Positions 16,820 through 24,809 of a stretch of 64,000 bases of DNA are shown here, one piece after another. Position 1 is the stretch's first letter. The number at the start of each line of letters is the position of its first letter. Origin of the DNA: Kitasatospora sp. MMS16-BH015 (GTDB lineage: Bacteria; Actinomycetota; Actinomycetes; Streptomycetales; Streptomycetaceae); NCBI RefSeq assembly GCF_002943525.1, contig NZ_CP025394.1, positions 5,332,001-5,396,000 of the forward strand. The letters are read 5' to 3'. The notes beneath the pieces are model-generated. The model worked only from the letters and a program-made list of their open reading frames with translations, did not search any database and was not told the origin of the DNA. The position numbers and the translations under genes are program-made.

Positions 16820-18127
16820 ATGGTGAGCGGTCTGTGGCCCGACGTGACCAGCCCCAGAGTGCAGGCCCTCGGCTGCGCCCTGGCGGCCGGCTGGGCGGCC
16901 GTCTTCCCGCTCGCCGGGGCCGGGTCGAACCAGTCGGTCTGGGGCGCGCTGGCCGCCCCCGGCTACGCGCTGGCCGGGCTGCTCCGGCTGGTGCTGCCCC
17001 GGCGGGCGGTGGCGCCGCTGGCCGTGGCGCTGGGCGGCGCGGTGCTCGCGCCGCTGGTGCTGCTCTCGGTGCACGAGCGGCGGCAGTCCGAGGTGATGGT
17101 GGTCGAGCGCTCGGCCGACCTGCTGGTGCACACCGGCCTGCCGTACCTGACCCACCCGGGGCCGGTCAGCGACTTCAACCCGTACCTGCCGCTGATGACG
17201 GCCTTCGGCCTGCCCCGCGCCTGGCTCGGCAACGTGGGCCCGGTGCACCTGCTGGCCGGGGACGCCCGGGTCTGGTTCGCCGCCGTCTTCCTGCTCTGCC
17301 TGGCGGCGAGCGGCCGACTGCTCGCCCCGCCGGGCGGTACCCCGCAGCGCGGCACCAGACCGCGCGGCCCCCGGTGGGGTGCGCTCGCGGTGCTCACGGC
17401 CTCGCCGCCGATCGCGCTGGCGCTGGCCGTTGGCGGGGTCGACCTGCCGCTCACCGGGCTCTGCTGCCTGGCCCCCGCGCTGGCCGTCCGGGGGCGGGCG
17501 GGGGCGGCCGGGGTGGTGCTGGCGCTGGCCTGCAGCCTCAAGTGGACGGCCTGGCCCGCGCTGCCCGTGGTGGTGGTGCTGCTGCACCGGCGGCACGGGC
17601 CCCGGGCCGCCGCCCGCGGGGCGGCCACCGCGCTGCTCGGCACGGCCCTCACCGTGCTGCCGCTCGTGCTGCTCAGGCCGGCGGTGCTGGCCGAGCAGGT
17701 GTTCCGCTTCCCGCTCGGCCTGAGCGCGGTGCCCACCCCGGCCGGCAGCCCGCTGCCGGGCAAGCTGCTGGCCGGTCTCGGCCCGGCCGGCCACACCCTC
17801 TCGCTGGCCCTGCTCGCGCTGGCCGCGCTCGCCGTGGCGCACCGCGCGCTGACCCGGCCGCCCGCCACCGCCACGGCCGCCGCCGACCTGCTGGCGGCCG
17901 GCCTGACGGCGGCCTTCCTGCTCGCCCCGGCCGCCCGCTTCGGCTACCTGGCGCTGCCCGCGGTGCTCTGGCTCTGGCCCCGGCTCTCGGGCGAGCGCAT
18001 CGCACTCAGCCCGGTGCGGCACGATGGAGCCGACACAGCCTCAGGAAAGGGCGCGGCATGGGCGAGCAGCGGGGCACGAACCGACGGCGATTCCTCGGGC
18101 TGGCGGTCGGCGCGGCCGCCGGGCTGA
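16820..18127 (+). CDS. Polytopic membrane protein, GT-C glycosyltransferase-like
   Basis: A 435-residue protein with about nine to ten hydrophobic helices. The topology and a first large loop (VHTGLPYLTHPGPVSDFNPY) resemble GT-C mannosyltransferase-like or DUF2029-type proteins, but I cannot identify the enzyme. It lies 19 bp after the permease; ATG 16820 has no Shine-Dalgarno but TACCAT ends 6 nt upstream, so it may be leaderless. The frame runs 70 bp into the next gene, and the last ~40 residues are polar and unlike the rest. They may be a non-conserved tail caused by loss of a stop near 18030. Confidence 0.65.
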   Translation: MVSGLWPDVTSPRVQALGCALAAGWAAVFPLAGAGSNQSVWGALAAPGYALAGLLRLVLPRRAVAPLAVALGGAVLAPLVLLSVHERRQSEVMVVERSADLLVHTGLPYLTHPGPVSDFNPYLPLMTAFGLPRAWLGNVGPVHLLAGDARVWFAAVFLLCLAASGRLLAPPGGTPQRGTRPRGPRWGALAVLTASPPIALALAVGGVDLPLTGLCCLAPALAVRGRAGAAGVVLALACSLKWTAWPALPVVVVLLHRRHGPRAAARGAATALLGTALTVLPLVLLRPAVLAEQVFRFPLGLSAVPTPAGSPLPGKLLAGLGPAGHTLSLALLALAALAVAHRALTRPPATATAAADLLAAGLTAAFLLAPAARFGYLALPAVLWLWPRLSGERIALSPVRHDGADTASGKGAAWASSGARTDGDSSGWRSARPPG

Positions 18128-19638
18128 CGGCCTGCGGTTCGGGGGAGGGCCCGGCGGCGAGCCTGAGTGCCAAGGCCCCCGGCGCCTCCGCCGCTCCGGG
18201 CGGTGGCACCGCCGCCGCACCCGGCGGCACCCCCTCGGCGGAGTCCGAGAACGCCCGCCCCGGCAACGCCGACTGGCGGATCGGCAAGGCCGGCCCGGAC
18301 CAGGCGATCGAGGGCTACGCCGATCGGGTGAGCGTGCTGCCCGGTGAATCGTTCGGCCTGCACGTCTCCACCACCGCCCCCGGCTTCACCGTCTCGGCCT
18401 ACCGGATGGGCTGGTACGGCGGCGCCCGGGCCCGCCTGGTCTGGAAGTCCGACCGGCTGCCGGGCGGCAAGCAGCCCGCCGCCACGGTGGACCAGAAGAC
18501 CCGGATGGTGCGCACCACCTGGGCGAAGTCCACCACCGTGGCCACCACCGACTGGCCCGAGGGCTGCTACCTGCTCCGCCTGGACGCCGAGGGCGGGGCC
18601 GGCCAGCGGTACGTGCCGGTCACCGTCCGCTCGGCCTCGGCCGAGGGCCGCACCGTGGTGGTCAACTCGGTGGCCACCTGGCAGGCCTACAACGAGTGGG
18701 GCGGCTACAACCTCTACAACGGCCCCACCGGCGGCCTGCCGACCCGCTCGCTGCAGGTCACCTTCGACCGCCCGTACAAGTACGACGACGGCGCCGGCCT
18801 CTTCCTGGTCTACGAGGCCCCGCTGATCGCGCTGGCCGAGAAGCTGGGCATCCCGCTCGCGTACACCACCAACGTGGATGTGGCGGCGGACGCGAACGCC
18901 CTGCGGGGGGCCACGGCGGTGCTCTCGCTCGGGCACGACGAGTACTGGTCGAACGAGCAGCGGCAGCACTTCACGGCGGCCCGGGACGCGGGGGCCAACC
19001 TGGCGATCCTGGGGGCGAACTGCTGCTTCCGCCGGGTCCGGTTCGAGCCCTCGCCGCTCGGCCCGGACCGGGTGGTGGTCTGCTACAAGGGCGCGTACAA
19101 GGACGATCCGGGCTTCAAGGCGGGCAAGCCCGCGACCACCGACTTCCGGGCCGCGCCAGGGGCCGACCCGGAGAGCTCGCTGCTCGGTGTGATCTACGAC
19201 GGGTACCCGGTGGACGCGCCGTACGTGGTGACCAACCCGGACCACTGGCTGTACGCGGGCACCGGCGCCAAGCAGGGCGACAGCTTCCCGCACCTGGTCG
19301 GGGTCGAGTACGACCGGGTGAACACGGCCTTCCCGACCCCGCGCCCGATCGAGGTGCTCTCGCACTCGCCGGTGGTCTGCGAGGGCCGCAAGAGCTTCGC
19401 CGACACCGCCTACTACTCGGCGCCGAGCGGGGCCGGGGTCTTCGCCAGCGGCACCATGCGCTGGGTGGAGTCGCTGGACGCCGGCACCCCGGAGGGCGGC
19501 GGCGACCACGGCATGGACGCCAGGGCCGGCGCCTTCACCCGGCAGGTCACCGAGAACCTGCTCCGGGCCTTCGCGGCCGGCCCGGCGGGCAAGGCCCACC
19601 CGGCCGTCGACAACCTGGCGGCCGTCTACCGCAAGTAG
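18058..19638 (+). CDS. Tat-exported lipoprotein, dimethylformamidase beta-subunit-like
   Basis: A 526-residue protein with a twin-arginine motif (NRRRFLGL) followed by a lipobox (LTAC) near residue 25, so it should be a Tat-exported lipoprotein. After a Gly/Ala/Pro linker, the body from ~70 onward matches the N,N-dimethylformamidase beta-subunit-like family, with YRMGWYGG, WQAYNEWGGYNLY and LGHDEYWSNEQ motifs. The true formamidase is a cytosolic iron enzyme; this exported relative has no known substrate. ATG 18058 has GGAAAGG 7 nt upstream and overlaps the preceding gene by 70 bp. Its TAG lies in a palindrome shared with the convergent gene. Confidence 0.8.
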   Translation: MGEQRGTNRRRFLGLAVGAAAGLTACGSGEGPAASLSAKAPGASAAPGGGTAAAPGGTPSAESENARPGNADWRIGKAGPDQAIEGYADRVSVLPGESFGLHVSTTAPGFTVSAYRMGWYGGARARLVWKSDRLPGGKQPAATVDQKTRMVRTTWAKSTTVATTDWPEGCYLLRLDAEGGAGQRYVPVTVRSASAEGRTVVVNSVATWQAYNEWGGYNLYNGPTGGLPTRSLQVTFDRPYKYDDGAGLFLVYEAPLIALAEKLGIPLAYTTNVDVAADANALRGATAVLSLGHDEYWSNEQRQHFTAARDAGANLAILGANCCFRRVRFEPSPLGPDRVVVCYKGAYKDDPGFKAGKPATTDFRAAPGADPESSLLGVIYDGYPVDAPYVVTNPDHWLYAGTGAKQGDSFPHLVGVEYDRVNTAFPTPRPIEVLSHSPVVCEGRKSFADTAYYSAPSGAGVFASGTMRWVESLDAGTPEGGGDHGMDARAGAFTRQVTENLLRAFAAGPAGKAHPAVDNLAAVYRK

Positions 19639-19650
19639 CCCTGCTACTTG
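19632..19650. terminator. Palindrome holding the stop codons of two convergent genes
   Basis: CAAGTAG (19632-19638), CCCTG, then CTACTTG (19644-19650) is a perfect 7-bp inverted repeat. The TAG stop of each convergent gene lies inside one arm, leaving only 5 bp between the genes. It could act as a short bidirectional hairpin, although the stem is weak for this genome. Confidence 0.6.
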
Positions 19651-21341
19651 TGGTTGCCCGTCGCCAGCACCTCGGCCACCGCCGGGCCGGCGAAGTCCGC
19701 GCCGTGGCCCGCGTTCTCGAAGTCGGCGGCCACCGCGAGGTCGCCGGAGAAGGCGGTGAACCAGCTGTTGGACTTGGCCTGGTTGCCGACCTGGGCGGTG
19801 CCGGTCTTGGCCCCGGCGCCGCCGGGCAGGTGCAGACCGGCGGCGGTGCCGTTGCTGACCACGGCCTGCATCATCTGCTGGAGGGCGGCGGCGGTGGCCG
19901 GGGACATCTTGCGGTCGGCGGGCAGCTGGGTCATGCCGGGCACCAGGATCGGCTGGCGGAAGGTGCCGTCCTTGACGGTGGCGGCCACCGAGGCCATCGC
20001 CAGCGGGCTGAGCTGGAGCTGGCCCTGGCCCATCAGCTGGGCGGCCCGCTGGTTGAGGCCGCTGGGCGTGGGCACCTTGGGCTGGGCGATCTGCAGGCCG
20101 GTCTTCCAGAGCGGCCCGAGGCCGAAGACCTCCTTGGCGGTGGCCTCCATCTGACCGGGCTGGAGCTTGTTCATCCCGGCCTCGATGAAGGCCGTGTTGC
20201 AGGAGATCGCGAAGTCCTTGAGGAAGCTCGCGGCGGGGTCGGTGTCGCTGGGCGAGTCGTTCTGGAAGGTCTGCCCGGAGACGGTCACCGAGGGCTTGCA
20301 GGGCACGTTGTCGTTCAGGCCGACCCCGGCCTCCAGCAGCGCGGCGGCGGTGATCACCTTCATGGTGGAGCCCGGGGCGACGGCGGTCTGCAGCGCCCGG
20401 TTGAAGCCGGTGGCCGGGTTGTTGGCGATGGCCAGGATGTTGCCGGTGGAGGGCTCGATCGCGACCAGGCCGCCCATCAGGCCGCTCTGCTTCTTCATCG
20501 CGTCCTCGGCGGCCTTCTGCAGGGTGCCGTCGATGGTCAGCTTGAGCGCGGGGGCGGGCTTGGGCTCGGTGACCACGAAGAGCTGCTCGGACTTGCCGCC
20601 GGAGGCGTCGGAGATCACCACGCCGGAGCCGGCGTCGGCCGGGTTGGCCTCGGCCTGGGCCTTGAAGTTGGTCAGCAGCGGGCGCAGCGAGTCGAAGCCC
20701 GCCAGCGACTTGCCGTGCCGGTCCTGCAGGGTGCCCGGCTGGGCCGCGATCGGCTGCACGGCGATGGTCTCGCCGGCGTCCAGGTGCGGGTGGATCACGT
20801 GCGGGGTCCAGTGCACGGCGGCGGTGCCGTCGCTCATCCTGACCAGCCCGAGCGCGCCCTCGTAGCTCCAGACGGCGGCCGTCCCGGCGAACTCGGCCTT
20901 GGCCTGGTACCCGAGCAGCATCTGCCCGGCCGGGGTGCTCTCGGCCGGCTTGGGGCTGGCCGAGGGCGAGGACGAGGAGGCGGTGGTCGGCGCCGAGGTC
21001 GAGGTGGGCTTGGCGCTCGGCGGGCCGGATTCCGCCGTCAGGGTCAGCGCGCTCGGGTTGACCTTGCTCTTGAAGGCGGTCAGCACGGTGAGCGCGGCGT
21101 CCGGCTGGTCGGTGAGCGCCGAGGCGGCCGCGAGGTCGCCCTTGGACCAGGCGTCCAGGAAGGACTTGGCGGTGGCCGCAGCCTTGTCGGCGGCCGGCGG
21201 CCCGTCGACCACCACGCGGGGCTTGGGTGCGCTCGACGTGGAGCTCCCGTCCGCACCGAACACGGTGTACGCGCCGTACCCGCCGACGGCGAGCATCGCG
21301 GTGCAGACCGCGGCCAGCCCTATCTTCGCGCCCTTGTGCAC
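19644..21341 (-). CDS. Penicillin-binding protein with MecA_N (NTF2-like) domain
   Basis: A 565-residue membrane-anchored class B transpeptidase. An N-terminal helix (about 5-25) precedes a MecA_N/NTF2-like domain (about 45-165, with a Ser/Ala-rich insert), then a PBP dimer region and the transpeptidase domain with STMK, SCN and KTGTA in order. It crosslinks peptidoglycan; MecA_N domains occur in PBPs with low beta-lactam affinity, but resistance cannot be inferred from this alone. GTG 21341 follows AAGGGATG. It lies 26 bp behind the mannosyltransferase gene on the same strand, so the two are probably co-transcribed. Confidence 0.88.
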   Translation of the reverse strand: MHKGAKIGLAAVCTAMLAVGGYGAYTVFGADGSSTSSAPKPRVVVDGPPAADKAAATAKSFLDAWSKGDLAAASALTDQPDAALTVLTAFKSKVNPSALTLTAESGPPSAKPTSTSAPTTASSSSPSASPKPAESTPAGQMLLGYQAKAEFAGTAAVWSYEGALGLVRMSDGTAAVHWTPHVIHPHLDAGETIAVQPIAAQPGTLQDRHGKSLAGFDSLRPLLTNFKAQAEANPADAGSGVVISDASGGKSEQLFVVTEPKPAPALKLTIDGTLQKAAEDAMKKQSGLMGGLVAIEPSTGNILAIANNPATGFNRALQTAVAPGSTMKVITAAALLEAGVGLNDNVPCKPSVTVSGQTFQNDSPSDTDPAASFLKDFAISCNTAFIEAGMNKLQPGQMEATAKEVFGLGPLWKTGLQIAQPKVPTPSGLNQRAAQLMGQGQLQLSPLAMASVAATVKDGTFRQPILVPGMTQLPADRKMSPATAAALQQMMQAVVSNGTAAGLHLPGGAGAKTGTAQVGNQAKSNSWFTAFSGDLAVAADFENAGHGADFAGPAVAEVLATGNHK

Positions 21342-21367
21342 GGTACATCCCTTGCGTAGTGGTCGGG

Positions 21368-23125
21368 TCAGATCCAGCTGGTGAACCACATCCGGGCTCG
21401 CCAGGCGTCCATCGGGATCGTCTGCCCTGTATAGAGGGGGTAGAAGTACAGAAAGTTCCACATGACCGCCAGGACGATCAGTCCGGCCCCGGCCGTGCCG
21501 ACCAGCCTACGGTCCCGCGAGGCGGTGGCCGGGCCGACCAGTGCGCCGAGCAGCATGGTCACGGCGAGCACCAGGAACGGCACGAAGGCCACCGCGTAGA
21601 ACAGGAAGATCGTCCGCTGCTGGTACTCGAACCAGGGCAGGTACCCCGCGGCCAGGCCGCACAGGATCGCCCCGGCCCGCCAGTCCCGGCGCAGCACCCA
21701 GCGGTACAGGCAGTAGAGCAGCGCGAGGATCCCGGTCCACCAGAGCACCGGGGTGCCGATCGCCAGCACCTCGCGGGCGCACTCCGCGACCTGGCAGCCG
21801 CTCTGGCCGATCTTGGGCGACTCGTAGAAGTAGGAGACCGGGCGGCCCAGCACCAGCCAGCTCCACGGGTTGGACTGGTAGGTGTGCGGGCTGGTCAGGT
21901 GGACGTGGAACTCGTAGACCTGCGCGTGGTAGTGCCAGAGGCTGCGCAGCGCGTCCGGCACCCAGGTCATGTCCACCTGCGGCAGCGGGAGGCCCAGCAC
22001 GTGGTCGGGGGAGAGCCCGGCCCGGTGCAGCGCCCAGTCGCGGCCGTAGCCGCCCTGGTTCGGGGCGGTGCTGCTCAGGAACCAGCCGGTCCAGCTGGCG
22101 AGGTAGACGGAGGCGGCCACCACCAGCATCACCGGCCCGACGAAGAGGGCGTCGAAGACGCCGTACGCCCACCAGCGGCGGGCCCCGGCGAGCTTGCGCG
22201 AGCCGGCGTCCCAGCACACCGTCAGCAGCCAGAAGGCGACCAGGGCGTACATGCCGCTCCACTTGGTGGCGCCCATCAGGCCGATCGCCACGGCGGCGGC
22301 CAGCCGGTAGGGGCGCCAGCCGAGGAAGAGCCACCAGCGGGATTCGCGCCAGTCGACCGAGGAGCCGGCCTCCAGCCGCTGCGCGATCAGCCCCCTGGTC
22401 CGGTCCCGGTCAAGCAGCAGCAGCCCGAAGGCGGCCAGGAACCAGAACATCACCACCAGGTCGAGCAGGGCGACCCGGCTCATCACGAAGTGCAGGCCGT
22501 CCACCGAGAGCAGCAGCCCGGCCACGCAGCCGAGCAGAGTGGAACGGAACAGCCGGCGCCCGATCCGGGCGAGCATCAGGATCGACAGGGTGCCGAGCAC
22601 CGCCATGGCGAACCGCCAGCCGAACGGGTGCATCCCGAAGAGCTGCTCGCCGGCGCCGATCAGCCACTTGCCGACCGGTGGGTGGACGATGAAGGACGGG
22701 TCGGTCTTCAGCGGCACCGGGCCGCCGGCCATGATCTTGGCGTTGGCGTCGTCGGCCCAGTTCGACTCGTAGCCGTTCTGCCAGAGCGCGTAGGAGTCCT
22801 TGGCGTAGTAGGTCTCGTCGAAGATGATCGCGTTCGGCTGCCCGAGGCCGACGAACCGCAGCACCCCGCCGAAGAGCGCCACCGCGATCGGCCCGGCCCA
22901 GCCGGACCAGCGGGTGGCCCAGCGCCAGAGCACGGGCAGCACCAGGCCGGACATCCGCACCGCGAGCGGCGGGGCGATCTCCCGTCCGGTGGGCATCGGC
23001 GGCACCAGCCGCTCGGCGACCGGGCGCGGCGCGCGCGGCCCGGGCACGGTGGCGGGCCCCTCCTGCTCGGAGAGGTCTACGCCAATGGGCGGGTCGGATA
23101 GCAGATCGCCGGTCACCCGCCACAT
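21368..23125 (-). CDS. pmt: Polyprenyl-phosphate-mannose protein mannosyltransferase
   Basis: A 585-residue GT39 (PMT family) enzyme that transfers mannose from polyprenyl-phosphate-mannose to Ser/Thr of exported proteins. The luminal catalytic loop contains FDETYYAKDSY, with the paired acidic residues needed for activity, followed by a PSFIVHPPVGKWLIG segment; about ten helices follow. Streptomyces pmt mutants are known to be phage-resistant and envelope-sensitive. ATG 23125 has GGGGAG 8-9 nt upstream; the frame continues further but would overlap the divergent rsmI. The cluster of PBP and Tat/Sec-exported proteins nearby offers possible substrates. Confidence 0.92.
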   Translation of the reverse strand: MWRVTGDLLSDPPIGVDLSEQEGPATVPGPRAPRPVAERLVPPMPTGREIAPPLAVRMSGLVLPVLWRWATRWSGWAGPIAVALFGGVLRFVGLGQPNAIIFDETYYAKDSYALWQNGYESNWADDANAKIMAGGPVPLKTDPSFIVHPPVGKWLIGAGEQLFGMHPFGWRFAMAVLGTLSILMLARIGRRLFRSTLLGCVAGLLLSVDGLHFVMSRVALLDLVVMFWFLAAFGLLLLDRDRTRGLIAQRLEAGSSVDWRESRWWLFLGWRPYRLAAAVAIGLMGATKWSGMYALVAFWLLTVCWDAGSRKLAGARRWWAYGVFDALFVGPVMLVVAASVYLASWTGWFLSSTAPNQGGYGRDWALHRAGLSPDHVLGLPLPQVDMTWVPDALRSLWHYHAQVYEFHVHLTSPHTYQSNPWSWLVLGRPVSYFYESPKIGQSGCQVAECAREVLAIGTPVLWWTGILALLYCLYRWVLRRDWRAGAILCGLAAGYLPWFEYQQRTIFLFYAVAFVPFLVLAVTMLLGALVGPATASRDRRLVGTAGAGLIVLAVMWNFLYFYPLYTGQTIPMDAWRARMWFTSWI

Positions 23126-23160
23126 GGTAGGGGCGCTCCCCGAGCGGGCAACAGGGGTGT

Positions 23161-23207
23161 CCGTACCGGTACGGTTGCGGGCCCCGGCGGCTCGGGCTGC
23201 GAGGATA
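23161..23207. promoter_or_regulatory. Divergent pmt/rsmI promoter region with palindrome
   Basis: CCGTACCGGTACGG (23161-23174) is a perfect 14-bp palindrome. GAGGAT (23201-23206) lies 7 nt before GTG 23214 of rsmI, as for a leaderless -10. Read on the minus strand, the same bases give TATCCT (23207-23202), a possible -10 for pmt with a ~70-nt leader. The two promoters may therefore share their -10 bases. Confidence 0.45.
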
Positions 23208-23213
23208 GGGCCC

Positions 23214-24056
23214 GTGACAGGTGTACTCGTACTCGCAGGGACCCCCATCGGCGACGTCTCCGACGCCCCGCCCCGGCTGCTCACCGAGCTGGCCTCGGCG
23301 GACGTGATCGCGGCGGAGGACACCCGGCGGCTGCGGCGGCTGACCCAGGCGCTGGGCGTCACCCCCGCCGGCCGGGTGGTCTCCTACTTCGAGGGCAACG
23401 AGGTGGGCCGCACCCCCGAGCTGGTCGAGGCGCTGCTCGGCGGCGCGCGGGTGCTGCTGGTCACCGACGCCGGGATGCCCTCCGTCTCCGACCCGGGCTA
23501 CCGCCTGGTCGACGCGGCGGTGGCGGCCGGCATCAAGGTGACGGCGGTGCCCGGCCCCTCGGCGGTGCTCACCGCGCTGGCCCTCTCCGGCCTGCCGGTG
23601 GACCGCTTCACCTTCGAGGGCTTCCTGCCCCGCAAGAACGGCGACCGGGCCCGCCAGCTGGCCGAGATCGCCGCCGAGCCGCGCACCATGGTCTTCTTCG
23701 AGGCCCCGCACCGGATCGCCGAGGCGCTGGCCGCGATGGCGGCCGCCTTCGGCGAGGACCGCCCGGCCGCCGTCTGCCGCGAGCTGACCAAGACCTACGA
23801 GGAGGTCAAGCGCGGCCCGCTGGCCGAGCTGGCCGCCTGGGCCGCCGAGGGGGTCAAGGGCGAGATCACCGTGGTGGTGGCCGGCGCCCCGCCCGCCGCC
23901 CCGGCCGAGCTGACCCCCGCCGAGCTCGCCGAGCGGGTGGCGCTGCGCGAGGAGGCCGGCGAGCGCCGCAAGGAGGCGATCGCCGCCGTGGCGGTGGAGC
24001 TCGGGCTGCCCAAGCGCGAGGTGTTCGACGCCGTGGTGGCGGCCAAGCAGCGCTGA
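23214..24056 (+). CDS. rsmI: 16S rRNA (cytidine-1402-2'-O)-methyltransferase RsmI
   Basis: A 280-residue SAM-dependent enzyme that 2'-O-methylates C1402 in the ribosomal P site. It begins with the family's LAGTPIGDVSDA, followed by AAEDTR and SYFEGNE, the SAM-binding VTDAGMPSVSDPG and PGPSAVLTALALSGLP. The length is typical. GTG 23214 has no Shine-Dalgarno, but GAGGAT 7 nt upstream suggests a leaderless mRNA. The gene is divergent from pmt, as I recall from other streptomycetes, and is followed by the Cys-pair protein and metG. Confidence 0.93.
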   Translation: MTGVLVLAGTPIGDVSDAPPRLLTELASADVIAAEDTRRLRRLTQALGVTPAGRVVSYFEGNEVGRTPELVEALLGGARVLLVTDAGMPSVSDPGYRLVDAAVAAGIKVTAVPGPSAVLTALALSGLPVDRFTFEGFLPRKNGDRARQLAEIAAEPRTMVFFEAPHRIAEALAAMAAAFGEDRPAAVCRELTKTYEEVKRGPLAELAAWAAEGVKGEITVVVAGAPPAAPAELTPAELAERVALREEAGERRKEAIAAVAVELGLPKREVFDAVVAAKQR

Positions 24057-24294
24057 GAACGGGCGTTCGAGACTGGTGCTGACCTGCGGAGTGCCCGCCG
24101 AACCGGCCGGTCGTACGGTGGAGGGAGCACTCGGTAAACGCGGCGCGGGCGAAGCTTTGGCCCGGCTTTCGTACAGGCCTCTCCAATTCACCGCCAAGTC
24201 TTGGCAAGCCGGGTGGCGGAGTGCCTCACCTGGGCATTCCCTGGATGGGAAAGACCCGAGCCGGACGAACGTCCGGAGGGCGTGGGAGACGGCT

Positions 24295-24720
24295 ATGAGC
24301 GAGACCATCGGTAGCCCCCTGACAGCGCGTGCGGCCGACGAACGCGAGCCCGGTGGCGTCGGGCTCACCACCCGGCCGGCCACCCCCGTCGAGACCGTCC
24401 GCGAGGCGTACTCCTTCGCCTGCCTCAGCTGCGGCTACGGCTGGGAGCAGGCCTACGACATCGAGCACCACCACGCCCGGGACGGGCACGTGGTCATCGA
24501 GTACCACGCGAACGGCGTGCGGGTGCCGTCCCCGCTGCTCAAGCCGACCTGCCCGGGCTGCGGTGGCCACACCGTGCGGATCATGCGGGAGGGCCGGGTG
24601 GCCACCGTGGAGCACTCCCTGCACACCGCCCCCGGCTACCCCGCGCACGCCGGCCCCGCCGACCCGGCCGCGGCCCCGCGCCCGGCGCGCCGGCACTGGT
24701 ACTCCTTCTTCCGCCGCTGA
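24295..24720 (+). CDS. Small protein with two CxxC motifs (putative zinc ribbon)
   Basis: A 141-residue protein with CLSCGYGW near residue 44 and CPGCGG near residue 84, a spacing that fits a zinc ribbon with an inserted loop (EHHHARDGHVVIEYHANG). The Pro/Ala-rich tail ends HWYSFFRR. The function is unknown; the fold suggests nucleic acid or protein binding in the cytosol. ATG 24295 follows GGGAGA. A 238-bp gap separates it from rsmI, so it has its own promoter. A perfect 17-bp hairpin directly downstream ends its transcript against the metG promoter. Confidence 0.75.
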   Translation: MSETIGSPLTARAADEREPGGVGLTTRPATPVETVREAYSFACLSCGYGWEQAYDIEHHHARDGHVVIEYHANGVRVPSPLLKPTCPGCGGHTVRIMREGRVATVEHSLHTAPGYPAHAGPADPAAAPRPARRHWYSFFRR

Positions 24721-24748
24721 CGGCGGCCGGCCCACCCGCCCGCACCTC

Positions 24749-24796
24749 GAGGCTCCGCCACCCGGATATTCCGAATCACCCGGGTGGCGGAGCCTC
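24749..24796 (+). terminator. 17-bp hairpin abutting the metG promoter
   Basis: 24749-24765 pairs perfectly with 24780-24796 around an AT-rich 14-nt loop. The 3' arm ends at the base before the metG -10 hexamer, so the stem covers the metG -35 region. Confidence 0.85.
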
Positions 24797-24802
24797 TAAG
24801 CT
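24797..24802 (+). promoter_or_regulatory. Leaderless -10 of metG
   Basis: TAAGCT is followed by 7 nt and ATG 24810, with no Shine-Dalgarno. It touches the upstream terminator stem. Confidence 0.5.
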
Positions 24803-24809
24803 TTCGGCC

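Noticed and set aside
16834-18057. A possible 400-residue N-terminal extension of the Tat lipoprotein in its own frame.
   Set aside because: The extension is antiphase to the membrane gene, Arg/Gly/Ala-rich, and would bury the Tat signal and lipobox in mid-protein.
23126-23362. Longer N-terminus for the protein mannosyltransferase.
   Set aside because: It would overlap the divergent rsmI gene and its promoter; ATG 23125 has a good ribosome-binding site.
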